Of a stretch of DNA of 64,000 bases, positions 7,001-16,800 are shown piece after piece. Under the pieces are notes generated by a model. That model was given only the letters and a program-made list of their open reading frames with translations, did not search any database and had not been told where the DNA came from. The stretch's first letter is position 1, and each line of letters opens with the position of its first letter. Made by a program: the position numbers and the translations under genes. Source of the DNA: an uncultured Acetatifactor sp. (GTDB lineage Bacteria; Bacillota; Clostridia; Lachnospirales; Lachnospiraceae); contig CAJTSE010000008.1 in the NCBI GenBank assembly GCA_910578815.1, positions 107,495 to 171,494 of the forward strand, given 5' to 3'.

Positions 7001-9763
7001 ATGGAAGGATCAAAGACGGTTATAGGTATTTTGGCCCATGTAGACGCAGGCAAGACCACCCTTTCGGAAGGGCTGCTTTATACCGCAGGGGTGCTGCGGA
7101 AGCTGGGCAGGGTGGATCACGGGGATGCCTTTCTGGACAATTTTGCTTTGGAAAGAGAACGGGGAATCACCATATTTTCCAAGCAGGCCAATCTTTCCTG
7201 GAAGGGGCTGGAGCTGGTGCTGTTAGACACTCCGGGACATGTGGATTTTTCGGCGGAAACGGAGAGGACGCTGCAGGTTTTGGATTACTGTTTGCTGGTG
7301 ATCAGCGGCTCCGACGGCATTCAGGGGCACACGGAGACACTTTGGAGACTGTTAAAGCGATATAAAATTCCTGTTTTTTTATTTATTAATAAGATGGACC
7401 AGCCGGGAACGGACAGACAGGCGCTGACGGAGAAAATCAGGGACAGGTTTGGCAGCGAGTGCATAGAGTTTGGCGGCATCTTTGAAAAGGACAGTATTCG
7501 GCAGGGGAACGCGTCTGGTCAGGAAGAGCTTGCCTTGGTCAATGAAGCGTTAATGGAGGAATATCTGGAGACGGGAATGATGCAGGATCAATCCGTTGCC
7601 AGAGCAGTGGCAGGGCGGCAGGTGTTTCCCTGTTATTTCGGGTCCGCGCTGCGCCTGGAAGGTGTGGAAGAGCTTTTGGAGGGGCTGCGTCGTTTTACAT
7701 TGACAAAAGAATATCCTGAGGATTTCGGTGCCAGAGTTTATAAAATATCCAGGGATGCCGCCGGAAACCGGTTGACTCATTTGAAGGTAACAGGCGGGAC
7801 GCTCAGGGTAAAAATGCCGGTGAATAACGGCATCAGTGCGGCAAATCCGGCAGACGTCTGGGAGGAAAAGGCGGATGCCATAAGGATTTACGGCGGCGGG
7901 AGCTTTCAGGCAGTGGAGCGGGTGGAGGCGGGAGGCATCTGCGCAGTGACGGGTTTAAGCCGGACCTTTGCAGGGCAGGGGCTGGGGCGCGAGGGAGCAA
8001 GCGAGCAGCCGGTGCTGGTGCCTGTTTTGACTTATCGACTGTCGCTGCCTCAGGGAACGGATCCGGTGAAGGTATTGGCGCAGATGAGGACGCTGGAAGA
8101 GGAAGAGCCGGAGCTGCATGTGGTCTGGCGGGAAAGCATACGGGAGATTCAGGTCCAGGTCATGGGTGAGGTGCAGACGGAGGTCTTAAAGCGTCTGATT
8201 GCAGAGCGGTTTGGTCTGGAGGTGGAATTTGACAGCGGGCGGCTGCTGTACAGGGAGACCATTGCATCTGCGGCAGAGGGAATCGGACACTTTGAGCCGC
8301 TGCGCCATTATGCGGAGGTACACTTACTGTTAGAGCCGGGGGAGCCGGGCAGAGGGCTGGAGTTTGGTTCCTGCTGCAGTGAGGATGAGTTGGACAGGAA
8401 TTGGCAGAGACTGATTTTCACCCATCTGGAGGAAAAGACCCATCAGGGAGTGCTGACCGGTTCGCCGATAACGGATATGAAGATTACCCTGCTGACAGGC
8501 AGGGCTCACTTAAAACACACAGAGGGCGGAGACTTCCGGCAGGCCACCTACAGGGCCCTGCGGCAGGGCTTGATGCAGTGTGAAAGTATCCTGCTGGAGC
8601 CGGTGTTTTCCTTTACGCTGGAGGTGCCTTTAGATCAGGTAGGCCGGGCCATGTCCGACATTCAGCGGATGAACGGCAGCTTTGCACCGCCTGTGATGGA
8701 GGGGGAGACTGCCGTTCTCACCGGCAGTGCGCCGGCGGCCACAATGAGAAATTATCAGAGAGAGGTGGCAGCCTATACGAAGGGGCGGGGGCGGCTTGGC
8801 CTTACACTGAAGGGATATGAGCCCTGTCATAATGAGGAAGAGGTAATCAGGGAGATCGGTTATGATCCGGAAGCCGATACGGAAAATCCTTCTGCTTCCG
8901 TATTCTGTGCCCATGGGGCCGGCTTTCTGGTGGGCTGGCAGGAGGTGCCTGCCTATGCCCATGTGGAGAGCGGTTGGAAGGCAGGCGGCGCGGACAGCTA
9001 TGAGACTACGGTTGAAATAGGGATTGACTCAGGAAATGAAGCCGGGAACGGGGCGGCATCCGACTATATCACTCAGGAGGAAATAGAAGAAATCTTTCAA
9101 CGTACCTACGGGAAAAGCATACAGTCTTATGAGCCATATCGGTTTCATCGGCAGAACAAGGAGAAGGTACAGGACGAAGAGAAGATACAGGGCGAGAAGG
9201 ATGAAGAGAGGGTACAGGCCGGGAAGAGCGGAGAGGCTGCGGGCGGTGCTGGGGCAAAGAGCGGAAGAGCGGAGCGTCTACAGGAGGTACTCCTTGTGGA
9301 TGGGTACAATATTATCTTCGCCTGGGAGGAATTGCGGAGTCTGGCAGAAATCAATATTCAGAGCGCCAGAGACAAGCTGATGGACATATGCTGTAATTAT
9401 CAGGGATATTGCGGAGTCGTCCTGATTCTGGTCTACGATGCCTATAAGGTAAAGGGGAATCCCGGTTCCGTACAAAAGTATCATAATATTTACGTAGTGT
9501 ACACAAAGGAAGCGGAAACGGCGGATCAATATATTGAAAAAACCGTACATGAGATCGGCAGAAAGCGTCGGGTGACAGTGGCAACCTCGGACGCCCTGGA
9601 GCAGATGATTATTTTGGGCGATGGGGCCGTGAGAATGTCGGCCAGAGGCTTTCAGGAGGCGGTGGAGGATGCAGGCAGGAGGATGCGGGAGGAACATCCA
9701 GAGGGCGGAAAGCTTTCGCAGAGGATCAGTATACCCGAAAAGCCGGAAGGAAGACGGACATGA
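7001..9763 (+). CDS. TetM/EF-G-like ribosomal GTPase fused to YacP/Rae1-type NYN nuclease
   Basis: The N-terminal part is a translational GTPase of the TetM/TetO ribosomal-protection type: AHVDAGKT (G1), RERGITI (switch I), DTPGHVDF (G3), NKMD (G4) and a GSAL-like G5. Domains II-V follow to about residue 700. A charged Lys/Glu/Gly linker (about 705-760) leads into an NYN domain (about 762-900) with LLVDGYNIIFAWEEL, LVYDAY, ETADQYIE and VATSDALEQ, matching YacP/Rae1, the ribosome A-site mRNA endonuclease of Bacillus. Acidic catalytic positions look intact. The start at 7001 has GAGAGG five bases upstream; an in-frame ATG at 6971 lacks a site. The stop overlaps the next gene by 4 bp. Known tet genes lack the nuclease, so tetracycline resistance should not be assumed. 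Confidence 0.9.
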   Translation: MEGSKTVIGILAHVDAGKTTLSEGLLYTAGVLRKLGRVDHGDAFLDNFALERERGITIFSKQANLSWKGLELVLLDTPGHVDFSAETERTLQVLDYCLLVISGSDGIQGHTETLWRLLKRYKIPVFLFINKMDQPGTDRQALTEKIRDRFGSECIEFGGIFEKDSIRQGNASGQEELALVNEALMEEYLETGMMQDQSVARAVAGRQVFPCYFGSALRLEGVEELLEGLRRFTLTKEYPEDFGARVYKISRDAAGNRLTHLKVTGGTLRVKMPVNNGISAANPADVWEEKADAIRIYGGGSFQAVERVEAGGICAVTGLSRTFAGQGLGREGASEQPVLVPVLTYRLSLPQGTDPVKVLAQMRTLEEEEPELHVVWRESIREIQVQVMGEVQTEVLKRLIAERFGLEVEFDSGRLLYRETIASAAEGIGHFEPLRHYAEVHLLLEPGEPGRGLEFGSCCSEDELDRNWQRLIFTHLEEKTHQGVLTGSPITDMKITLLTGRAHLKHTEGGDFRQATYRALRQGLMQCESILLEPVFSFTLEVPLDQVGRAMSDIQRMNGSFAPPVMEGETAVLTGSAPAATMRNYQREVAAYTKGRGRLGLTLKGYEPCHNEEEVIREIGYDPEADTENPSASVFCAHGAGFLVGWQEVPAYAHVESGWKAGGADSYETTVEIGIDSGNEAGNGAASDYITQEEIEEIFQRTYGKSIQSYEPYRFHRQNKEKVQDEEKIQGEKDEERVQAGKSGEAAGGAGAKSGRAERLQEVLLVDGYNIIFAWEELRSLAEINIQSARDKLMDICCNYQGYCGVVLILVYDAYKVKGNPGSVQKYHNIYVVYTKEAETADQYIEKTVHEIGRKRRVTVATSDALEQMIILGDGAVRMSARGFQEAVEDAGRRMREEHPEGGKLSQRISIPEKPEGRRT

Positions 9764-10449
9764 CAAAGGTAGTAGTTTTTGACTTGGGAGGCACATTAAT
9801 GCAGTACGTGGGAATGCCTTACTCCTGGGTGAGTTTTTATCAGCAGGGCGTTAGAGCGATCAGTCGGAAATATGACTGTAATGTCTCGGAAGAGGCAATC
9901 GGGAAAACCGTGCGGATACTGGAAGATTTTAACCCCAGAGTGAATTACAGGGAGATAGAGTATTCGGCAGAATCTATTTTTGCCAAAGCCTTGGAACATT
10001 GGCACATGGATTTGCGGCACATGCCGATTGAGGATTGTGTGGAAGCCTTTTGGAGCGGGCTGAAATTAAAGGCGGAAATTTATCCGGATACAATTCCGGT
10101 ATTGAACAACTTAAGGGAACAAGGATATAAGATTGCAACGCTTACGGACCTGCCCAGCGCCATGCCGGATCGGATATTTAAACGGGATATTTCCGAATTG
10201 CTGGAGTATTTTGATGATTATGTTTCCTCTGCCGTATGTGGGTATCGAAAGCCTAATTGTACGGGCCTGCGGATGATTGCGGAAAAATATGAGGTGCCGG
10301 TTACGGAATTAATCTTGATCGGGGATGAAGAAAAGGACAGGCAGACGGCGCGGAATGTCGGCTGCAGATTTATACAGATCCGGCGGGGTGAGGCAAAGAA
10401 AGAAGGCATAAGTGATTTATATGAAGTAGAGGAACTTTTGCAAAATTAA
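9760..10449 (+). CDS. HAD-superfamily hydrolase
   Basis: This 229-residue protein has a haloacid-dehalogenase-like phosphohydrolase layout: VFDLGGTL (motif I), TLTDLP (motif II), YRKPN (motif III Lys) and LIGDEEKDRQTA (motif IV). Motif I has Gly in place of the usual second Asp (DLGGT rather than DxDGT); other HAD members share this, so activity is not excluded. A cap domain occupies about residues 15-95. It overlaps the GTPase-NYN gene by four bases (ATGA), so translation is likely coupled and the two may act in one process. Substrate unknown. Confidence 0.85.
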   Translation: MTKVVVFDLGGTLMQYVGMPYSWVSFYQQGVRAISRKYDCNVSEEAIGKTVRILEDFNPRVNYREIEYSAESIFAKALEHWHMDLRHMPIEDCVEAFWSGLKLKAEIYPDTIPVLNNLREQGYKIATLTDLPSAMPDRIFKRDISELLEYFDDYVSSAVCGYRKPNCTGLRMIAEKYEVPVTELILIGDEEKDRQTARNVGCRFIQIRRGEAKKEGISDLYEVEELLQN

Positions 10450-10523
10450 AAGATAGAAAAAGTGGAAAAAGATGTGTTTGTGAGGTATAATATAGAAATA
10501 GGAGCTTATGGGGGATAGGGGTT

Positions 10524-10877
10524 ATGGATTTAATTAAATGTCCTGAATGTCAGTGCGTAATAGGTGATGAAAACAAAGTATGTGAAAAGTGCGGATTTGA
10601 TTTATTATTGTATAAGCAGGTATATGAAAAGCTCTATGATGCGAAAATGAAAGAATTGAACGAGGTAGAAATGGTTAAAGAGCAGTCTAAGATAAAAAAC
10701 AAAACTGTAGAAGGGCAAACATATACTGTACATAAACCAAGATGTCCTTATTGTAATAGTGAGGATTTAACTAGAATAACATCGTTTGATAAAGCAGTTA
10801 ATATAGCAATGTTTGGTATATTAGGAAATAAAAGAAAATATCAATGGCACTGCAATAATTGTAAAACAAATTGGTAG
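10524..10877 (+). CDS. Small double zinc-ribbon protein
   Basis: This 117-residue protein has two zinc-binding knuckle pairs: CPEC/CEKC near the N-terminus and CPYC/CNNC near the C-terminus, with a helical, Lys/Glu-rich middle. There is no clear membrane segment. It is AT-rich relative to flanking genes and lies 9 bp before a related zinc-ribbon protein, so the two probably form an operon. A TATAAT-like box (GAGGTATAATATAG) lies just upstream around 10483-10492. Function unknown; such ribbons often mediate protein or nucleic-acid contacts. Confidence 0.75.
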   Translation: MDLIKCPECQCVIGDENKVCEKCGFDLLLYKQVYEKLYDAKMKELNEVEMVKEQSKIKNKTVEGQTYTVHKPRCPYCNSEDLTRITSFDKAVNIAMFGILGNKRKYQWHCNNCKTNW

Positions 10878-10886
10878 GTGAATATT

Positions 10887-12395
10887 ATGGCATTGATAAA
10901 TTGCCCTGAATGTAATAGAGAAGTATCAGATAAAGCGGAGATGTGCCCTAACTGTGGATTTGGAGTAGCAAAGTATATTGAGAGACAAAATAAAATCTTA
11001 AAAATTCAAGAAGAGGTAGAAAAGGAAGCATATTATTTCGTAAAGAAGAAAAAGGAAGCGGAAAAAGAAAAAGCAGAGAGAAAAAAAAGAGAAGAAGAAA
11101 ATAAAAAAGATACTATATATAATGAAGCGGTTGATAAATATGCAAGTGAATCATCTAAGGATGTGGAAAATGCAGAGAAATTATTTTATATTATTTCAGA
11201 CTGGAGAGACTCTGAAATATATTTAAATAAATGTAAGGATAGAATAAATAAACTAAAACAAATAGAAATAATCCAAGAAGAAAAACGTAAAAAAGAATGT
11301 AAGAAAATTATATTTGCTACTGTTATTATCGGAATATGTGTAGCAATAATTACTGGAGGATACGGTTTTTACAAAATGGTAGTCGTTCCTCAAAAAATAT
11401 ATATATCTGCTATGCAAAATATTCAAAGTGAAGAATATGAAGAGGCAATTGAAAAATTGCAAAAGATCACTAGTTATAAAGACGCTTTACATCAAATTGA
11501 AATTGTATCAGAGGCTATATGCGAAAGAGACTATACATATGCAAAAGAACTTATCGCAGAACAAAAATACTCAGAAGCACTAGAATTATTGAATCAAGTT
11601 TCTAATTATACAGGTGCAGATGCATTAATATATAAGTGTAAAAATGCGTTGAGGTACGAAGAAGGAACTGCTTTGTTAGAAGCAAAAAAATATAAAGAAG
11701 CAATTGACTTATTTTTGTATAATGATTTTGACAATAATGCTGAAAAGTTGAAAGAATGTTATATGGGATTGGCATATCAAGAAAAAGCCAATAATGCCTA
11801 TAGTGATGCACTAAAATATTTTAAATTGGCTGATTATCAAGGAGAAGATTATTGGGAGGTTTATCATGAAATATACTATGAAAGGGGTAAGGAGGCGTAT
11901 AATAATTTAGATTTTAAATTTGCAATAGTATCTTTTAAAGAATGTTTAAATTATAAAGATAGTGCAGAAATGTTACAGAAATCAGAAGAGGCAGTATATA
12001 TTGATGATACGACGAGAGAGATGATGAGTGGATGTTGGTATAAATCAAGTGATAATACTAACGGAGGAAGAGTAATAGCTATTGATGCGTCTGAACAATC
12101 GCAAAAATTATGGACAGCGTGGGATTATTATTATACATACGAATATGTTAAAGAAAATCGAGAAGAGATTGCAGACAACCTAACTAATACGGTTTATAAC
12201 CAGTATAAGAAGAAATATGATGTAATAAATAACGGAGATGGAACATATAGTGCGTTGTCATCGTTTACAGAAGATAAAAAGCTTAAAAAAATAAGACTTT
12301 TTACATTTAAACTTACTGAAAATTCTTTGAAAATAATTTCAGTATTTTATTCGGGTTGGGAAAATGACATTGGTATATACAGAAAAGTTAAATGA
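10887..12395 (+). CDS. Zinc-ribbon, single-pass membrane, TPR-like protein
   Basis: The order of parts is: N-terminal zinc ribbon (CPEC, CPNC, residues 5-25), a highly charged Lys/Glu coiled-coil stretch (about 35-75), one membrane helix around residues 140-160 (FATVIIGICVAIITGGYGF), then repeated YxxA-type helical pairs to about residue 380, and a C-terminal beta-rich domain starting near MSGCWYKSS. This suggests a membrane-anchored sensor or scaffold with an extracytoplasmic repeat region. ATG 10887 was chosen over GTG 10878 because TAGGTG lies six bases ahead. The base composition is strongly AT-rich, unlike gltB or valS, which suggests horizontal acquisition. Confidence 0.75.
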   Translation: MALINCPECNREVSDKAEMCPNCGFGVAKYIERQNKILKIQEEVEKEAYYFVKKKKEAEKEKAERKKREEENKKDTIYNEAVDKYASESSKDVENAEKLFYIISDWRDSEIYLNKCKDRINKLKQIEIIQEEKRKKECKKIIFATVIIGICVAIITGGYGFYKMVVVPQKIYISAMQNIQSEEYEEAIEKLQKITSYKDALHQIEIVSEAICERDYTYAKELIAEQKYSEALELLNQVSNYTGADALIYKCKNALRYEEGTALLEAKKYKEAIDLFLYNDFDNNAEKLKECYMGLAYQEKANNAYSDALKYFKLADYQGEDYWEVYHEIYYERGKEAYNNLDFKFAIVSFKECLNYKDSAEMLQKSEEAVYIDDTTREMMSGCWYKSSDNTNGGRVIAIDASEQSQKLWTAWDYYYTYEYVKENREEIADNLTNTVYNQYKKKYDVINNGDGTYSALSSFTEDKKLKKIRLFTFKLTENSLKIISVFYSGWENDIGIYRKVK

Positions 12396-12487
12396 TTCTA
12401 TTGTGTATAAATAATTAAGAATTATCTACTAAAGATGGTACTTTTAATACCCATTTATTGAAGTACTAATAAGTCAAATTTGACCAC

Positions 12488-12682
12488 TTGAAAGAGATGA
12501 AGTTCAACAATGCAAGTATTGAACAGATTAAAGATGGAATTATCCAATCAGGAATATTTTTCACACACATAAGCAAAATTTTTGGCGCTAATGTCTTAAA
12601 AAAAAATCAGATCTTTATTATGCGGCTGCTCGGCTGGAAGACTCCCAATCAGGTATTCAGGGATTATCCTGCATCAGTGTAA
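12488..12682 (+). pseudogene. Possible transposase C-terminal remnant
   Basis: A 64-residue open frame ends with LLGWKTPNQVF, which resembles the closing LGWKTP segment of IS30-type transposases. Nothing upstream matches a catalytic domain, and the frame abuts the antisense IS110 remnant. This is likely a scar of nested insertions; the family call is weak. Confidence 0.3.
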
Positions 12683-12798
12683 CATATGTTTGACAAACCT
12701 ACAGGGATGTCGCGAGGCGGCATGAGGATCACGTCGCCGGGCTGGCGGATGGTGACAGTGCTCTTGCCTTTGGAAACATTAATACCAACAGCGTTCAT
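12664..12798 (-). pseudogene. IS110-family transposase, N-terminal remnant
   Basis: On the minus strand, ATG 12798 is preceded by AAAAGGAG and begins MNAVGINVSKGKSTVTI, the characteristic DEDD-transposase N-terminus of IS110 elements (normally MxxxGIDVSK; here the catalytic Asp of GIDVSK reads Asn). Similarity fades after about 30 residues, so only the start of the gene remains. The original catalytic region and right end are missing. Confidence 0.7.
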
Positions 12799-13075
12799 AA
12801 CAGATACTCCTTTTAATGTATTAGCAATGGTCAATACCAGTTTTCCCATTGCCTATTCAATCTACTGGGTATCACACGAACGCCTTTGGGTTCAACCTGC
12901 GTAAAACGAATGCTGCGAATGAGGGCTGGTTGGCTGACTTTTTTACGGACGCTAAGTCCTGAAAGGAGGAGGCCAGACCTATTGCCTTACTCATTCTAAT
13001 GGCTTAAGCAACAAGCTGGGTAATTCCTTACTGGTTGTAAGGGGTATTAACCATAAATAAATTGTAGTAGATTGG
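12799..13075 (-). other. Non-coding left flank of the IS110 remnant
   Basis: About 275 bp without a convincing gene lies upstream of the IS110 start. It has small hairpins, for example CCTTAC/GTAAGG (around 13025-13041) and GGAC/GTCC. In IS110-group elements this flank encodes the bridge RNA that guides target choice, so a decayed bridge RNA gene is possible. No loop assignment was made. Confidence 0.35.
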
Positions 13076-13085
13076 AGCGTGCAAA

Positions 13086-13340
13086 ATGCCAAATATTAAA
13101 CCAATATCTGATTTAAGAAATTATACAGCGGTTGTGAATGAAGTATCTTATGGAAACAGAGTGTATCTTACCCGTAATGGGCATGGTCCCTATGCGATTA
13201 TCGACATGCAGAAATTGGATGAACTGGATAAACAGAAAGCACTAAATCAATTATTGTTAAGATTACAGGAGGCCGAAAATTCTGTAATTGTAGAAGGAAC
13301 CATATCTGCGGATGAATTAGAAAAAGAGCTGGAGGCATAG
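13086..13340 (+). CDS. Phd/YefM-family antitoxin, apparently without toxin
   Basis: This 84-residue protein has the Phd/YefM fold signature: IKPISDLRNY at the N-terminus, then VYLTRNGHGPYAIIDM, and a C-terminal acidic tail that normally wraps the toxin. The family acts as DNA-binding autorepressor and as neutraliser of RelE/Doc-type toxins. The sequence after the stop to 13438 contains only short broken frames, so no toxin gene is visible. TTGGAGCG precedes the start at a suitable distance. It may be a solitary regulator or a decaying module in an IS-scarred patch. Confidence 0.85.
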   Translation: MPNIKPISDLRNYTAVVNEVSYGNRVYLTRNGHGPYAIIDMQKLDELDKQKALNQLLLRLQEAENSVIVEGTISADELEKELEA

Positions 13341-13438
13341 TGATTTGATAGACAGGAATATTCGCAGGAAACAATAGATTATTGGGGAGAATAATTGCTT
13401 ACATATGAAAAGTTTATAGAAGATATTTTTCGGGGAAT

Positions 13439-13774
13439 ATGGTATAATGACCTTATTCGGGACAGGAAACGGCCAAATGGCCATCCATACCGTAAATGCG
13501 AAGCATTTATGGTATAATACACTCAAGAATCCAGCCGCTGCGCGTCTGTCGCGCTTTGCGCTCAAAGATTCTTTCGTTACCATATCAGGTGAAATCAAAT
13601 GCTCACTGTGTTCGCGCTTGATTTCCTGCTGATATGGTATAATGATTCTGCTGACGCAGAATTCAAGCCAGCTAAAGCTGTCTTGCCAGCGCTTCGCGCC
13701 GCATTATACTTAGCCATGGCTTGAAAAGTAAATGCCTCTTCGAGGCGCTTCCTTTTCTGCGCACATGGTATACT
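13439..13774 (+). repeat. String of hairpins with four ATGGTATAAT-type boxes
   Basis: The non-coding stretch 13341-13790 is filled with inverted repeats: CATACCGTAAATGC/GCATTTATGGTAT (13486-13515), AAGAATC/GATTCTT (about 13524-13573), ACCATATCAG..GAAATCAA/TTGATTTC..CTGATATGGT (about 13578-13638), ATTCTGC/GCAGAAT (13645-13662), CAAGCCA/TGGCTTG, and GAAAAG..GCCTC/GAGGC..CTTTTC. The box ATGGTATAAT occurs at 13439, 13509 and 13634, and ATGGTATACT at 13765; each is an extended -10 promoter match (TGnTATAAT). The last probably drives the GH2 gene. Confidence 0.65.
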
Positions 13775-13803
13775 GTTCGTGAATGAAATGAAGGAGGGTG
13801 GGT

Positions 13804-16800
13804 ATGAATTTAAACATGATTCCGTTTTATAACAACTGGACTTTTCTGCGGACGGATCTGCATGTGACCATGAGTGAGATCGAAAATCAGAAGACAAGGT
13901 TTGTGCCGGTAGAGCTGCCGCATGACTGGCTGATTTATGATGCGAAGAATCTCTATCAGGACGGCTGCGGCTGGTATCGCAAGGAATTTGAGCTGGTTAC
14001 GGGAGAAATCACGGATTTAAGCGGCGAGCTGGGTGTGGGGACGCAGTCCCCGGCGGAAGCTTATGAAGAGAATGCTCCGGAGCAGGTTGTTGCACGGATT
14101 CACAGAGAGGAACGGGTAATTCTGCGCTTTGACGGCGTTTATATGGATTCTACAGTGTATGTCAACGGGACGAAGATCGGGGATTGGAAATACGGCTACT
14201 CTACTTTTGATATGGACATTACTCCTGCGCTGGTGCCCGGCAGGAATCTGCTGACGGTGCAGGTGCGCTTTCAGTCGCCTAACAGCAGGTGGTATTCGGG
14301 GGCCGGCATATACCGGAAGGTGTGGCTGAAGGTCTGTCCGGCAGTCTATCTGCCGTTGGACGGCACTTACGTGACCACCAAAAAGGCCGAGGGCGGATAT
14401 GAGTTTACGGCCGAGACGGAGGTGGCTGGAAAGCTGGATTTAAATGTGGTCTGCCGCTATCGCTTATGGCAGGGCGAGGATCTGGTGCAGGAGCTGGGAG
14501 AGGCTGCAGAAACGGCGGGACGCGCCGTTCTGCAGGCGTTTGTCCGGGAGCCAAAGCTATGGGATATTGAGGATCCTCAGTGCTATCGGCTTTCCGTGGA
14601 GCTTTGCCTTAAGGGTCATGAGGATGTGATTGACACGCAGGACATTACGGTGGGCTTTCGCACGCTGGAATTTACCACGGATAAGGGGTTGTTTTTAAAC
14701 GGAAGGCATGTGAAGATACACGGCGTCTGCGAGCATCATGACTTAGGCTGTCTGGGCGCGGCATTTCATGTGCCGGCCATGGAGCGAAAGATAAAAATGC
14801 TGCAAAGGATGGGTGTCAATGCCATCCGCACCAGTCATAATATGCCGGCGCCGGAACTGATGGACCTGGCTGACCGGATGGGGGTACTTATCTTAAGCGA
14901 GGCCTTTGACATGTGGGAGCTTCCCAAGACGCAGTATGACTACGGCAGATTTTTTAAGGAATGGTGTGAAAAGGATGTGCGGAGCTGGGTACGGCGGGAC
15001 CGGAATCATCCCAGTCTTTTGCTTTGGTCCATCGGAAACGAGATTTATGATACGCATGCGGACGAGCATGGACAGGAGATCACCCGCAGGCTGATGAACG
15101 CCGTGCGGGAGCATGATCCCAAGGGGAATGCTTTAATTACCATCGGCTCCAATTACATGCCCTGGGAGAATGCCAGGAAGTGTGCGGATATTGTCAAGGT
15201 GGCAGGATATAATTACGCGGAGAAATATTACGAGGAACATCACCGGGAGCATCCTGACTGGATCATGTACGGAAGCGAGACGGCATCCGTGGTGCAGAGC
15301 AGAGGGATCTATCATTTCCCGCTGGGGCAGGATATATTGTCCGATGAGGACGAGCAGTGTTCTTCGCTGGGCAATTCCACTACCAGCTGGGGGGCCAGAA
15401 GCTGGGAAAAATGTATTACGGACGACAGGGATCCGGAATATATCTGGGGACAGTTTATCTGGACGGGCTTCGATTATATCGGAGAGCCTACGCCCTATCA
15501 TACCCAAAATTCCTATTTCGGACAGATTGACACCGCAGGCTTTCCCAAGGATTCCTATTATGTCTTCCAGGCAGAGTGGACGGATGGGAAAAAGGCTCCC
15601 ATGGTGCATCTCTTCCCTTACTGGGATTTCAATCCGGGACAGCTCATTGACCTGCGGGCCTGCACAAATGCGCCAGAGGTGGAGCTGTTTGTAAACGGGG
15701 TTTCTCAGGGAAGGCAGACCATTGACCATGTTCACGGGCACAAGCTGATTGCCGACTGGCAGGTGCCCTATACACCGGGCACAATTACGGCAGTGGCCTA
15801 TGACGAGGCCGGCAGAGAAGTGGCAAGGGACAGCCATACTTCCTTCGGGGACAGCAGACGAATTCTGCTTTCTGCAGATAAGCAGGAGCTGAAAGCAGAT
15901 TGTGAGGATATGTGCTTTGTTACGGTATCTGTGTCAGACGAACAGGGAAATCCGGTGGAGAATGCGGCGGATTATGTGAAGGCGGAGCTTACCGGACCCG
16001 GACGGATCCTGGGGATGGACAACGGCGACAGCACGGATTATGATGACTATAAGACTACGGTGCGCAAACTGTTTTCCGGCAGGCTGCTGATTGTGGTGGG
16101 AAGCATGGCGGAAGAAGGGGAGCTGACGCTGACGGTCAGTGGCAAGGGTCTGGAACCGGCGGTGCTGAACTTAAGGGCGGTAAAAGCGGCGGGGGACTTT
16201 GTAGAAAAATCCTTCCTGGAAGACTATAGTGCCAAAAGAAAAGCGGAGCTTCCGGCACGGATTCCTGTGAGAAAGCTGGAGCTTCGGGCCGAGGGCAGCC
16301 ATGTGCTGACTCCTGACCGGCAGGAGGTTATGCTGGAGGCCCTGCTGTATCCAGCGGATACCACAGACAGGACGCTGGTCTGGAAAGTAGTGAACGCAGG
16401 CGGCATTGAAGTCAATTATGCCGAAATTTCAGGGTATATTGACGAACAGGGAAGAAATCTGGCCAGGGTGAAGGCAGTGGGCGACGGTGAATTTTATGTG
16501 CGCTGTACGGTAAAACACGGGGAGCGGGCAGCTCTGATCTCTCAGTTGGAATACCGGGGGGAGGGGCTTGGATCTGCAAGCCTGAATCCATATGAATTTA
16601 TAACTGCCGGGCTGTATACCAGGGCCATCGGGGAGATTACCAGCGGCAACGAAAAAGGGATTGCCACTGCCAGGGACGGCGCAAGCGGCGTGGTCTTTTC
16701 CAGCGTTGACTTTGGCGAGTACGGTTCCGACGAGATTACCCTGCCCGTCTTTGCACTTTCCGGGGACCGGTATCAGATTGATATTTGGGCCGGTACTCCT

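Noticed and set aside
7001..9763. Tetracycline-resistance gene tet(M)/tet(O)
   Set aside because: The GTPase part is only family-like and has a C-terminal nuclease absent from known Tet proteins; resistance cannot be claimed.
9781..9800. Inactive HAD enzyme because DLGGT lacks the second Asp
   Set aside because: Other HAD members with Gly at this position exist, so inactivity cannot be inferred.
12686..12904. Plus-strand open frame of 72 codons
   Set aside because: It is antisense to the IS110 remnant, which has the recognisable transposase start.
15133..15837. Antisense open frame within the GH2 gene
   Set aside because: Shadow frame; no start signal or homology pattern.
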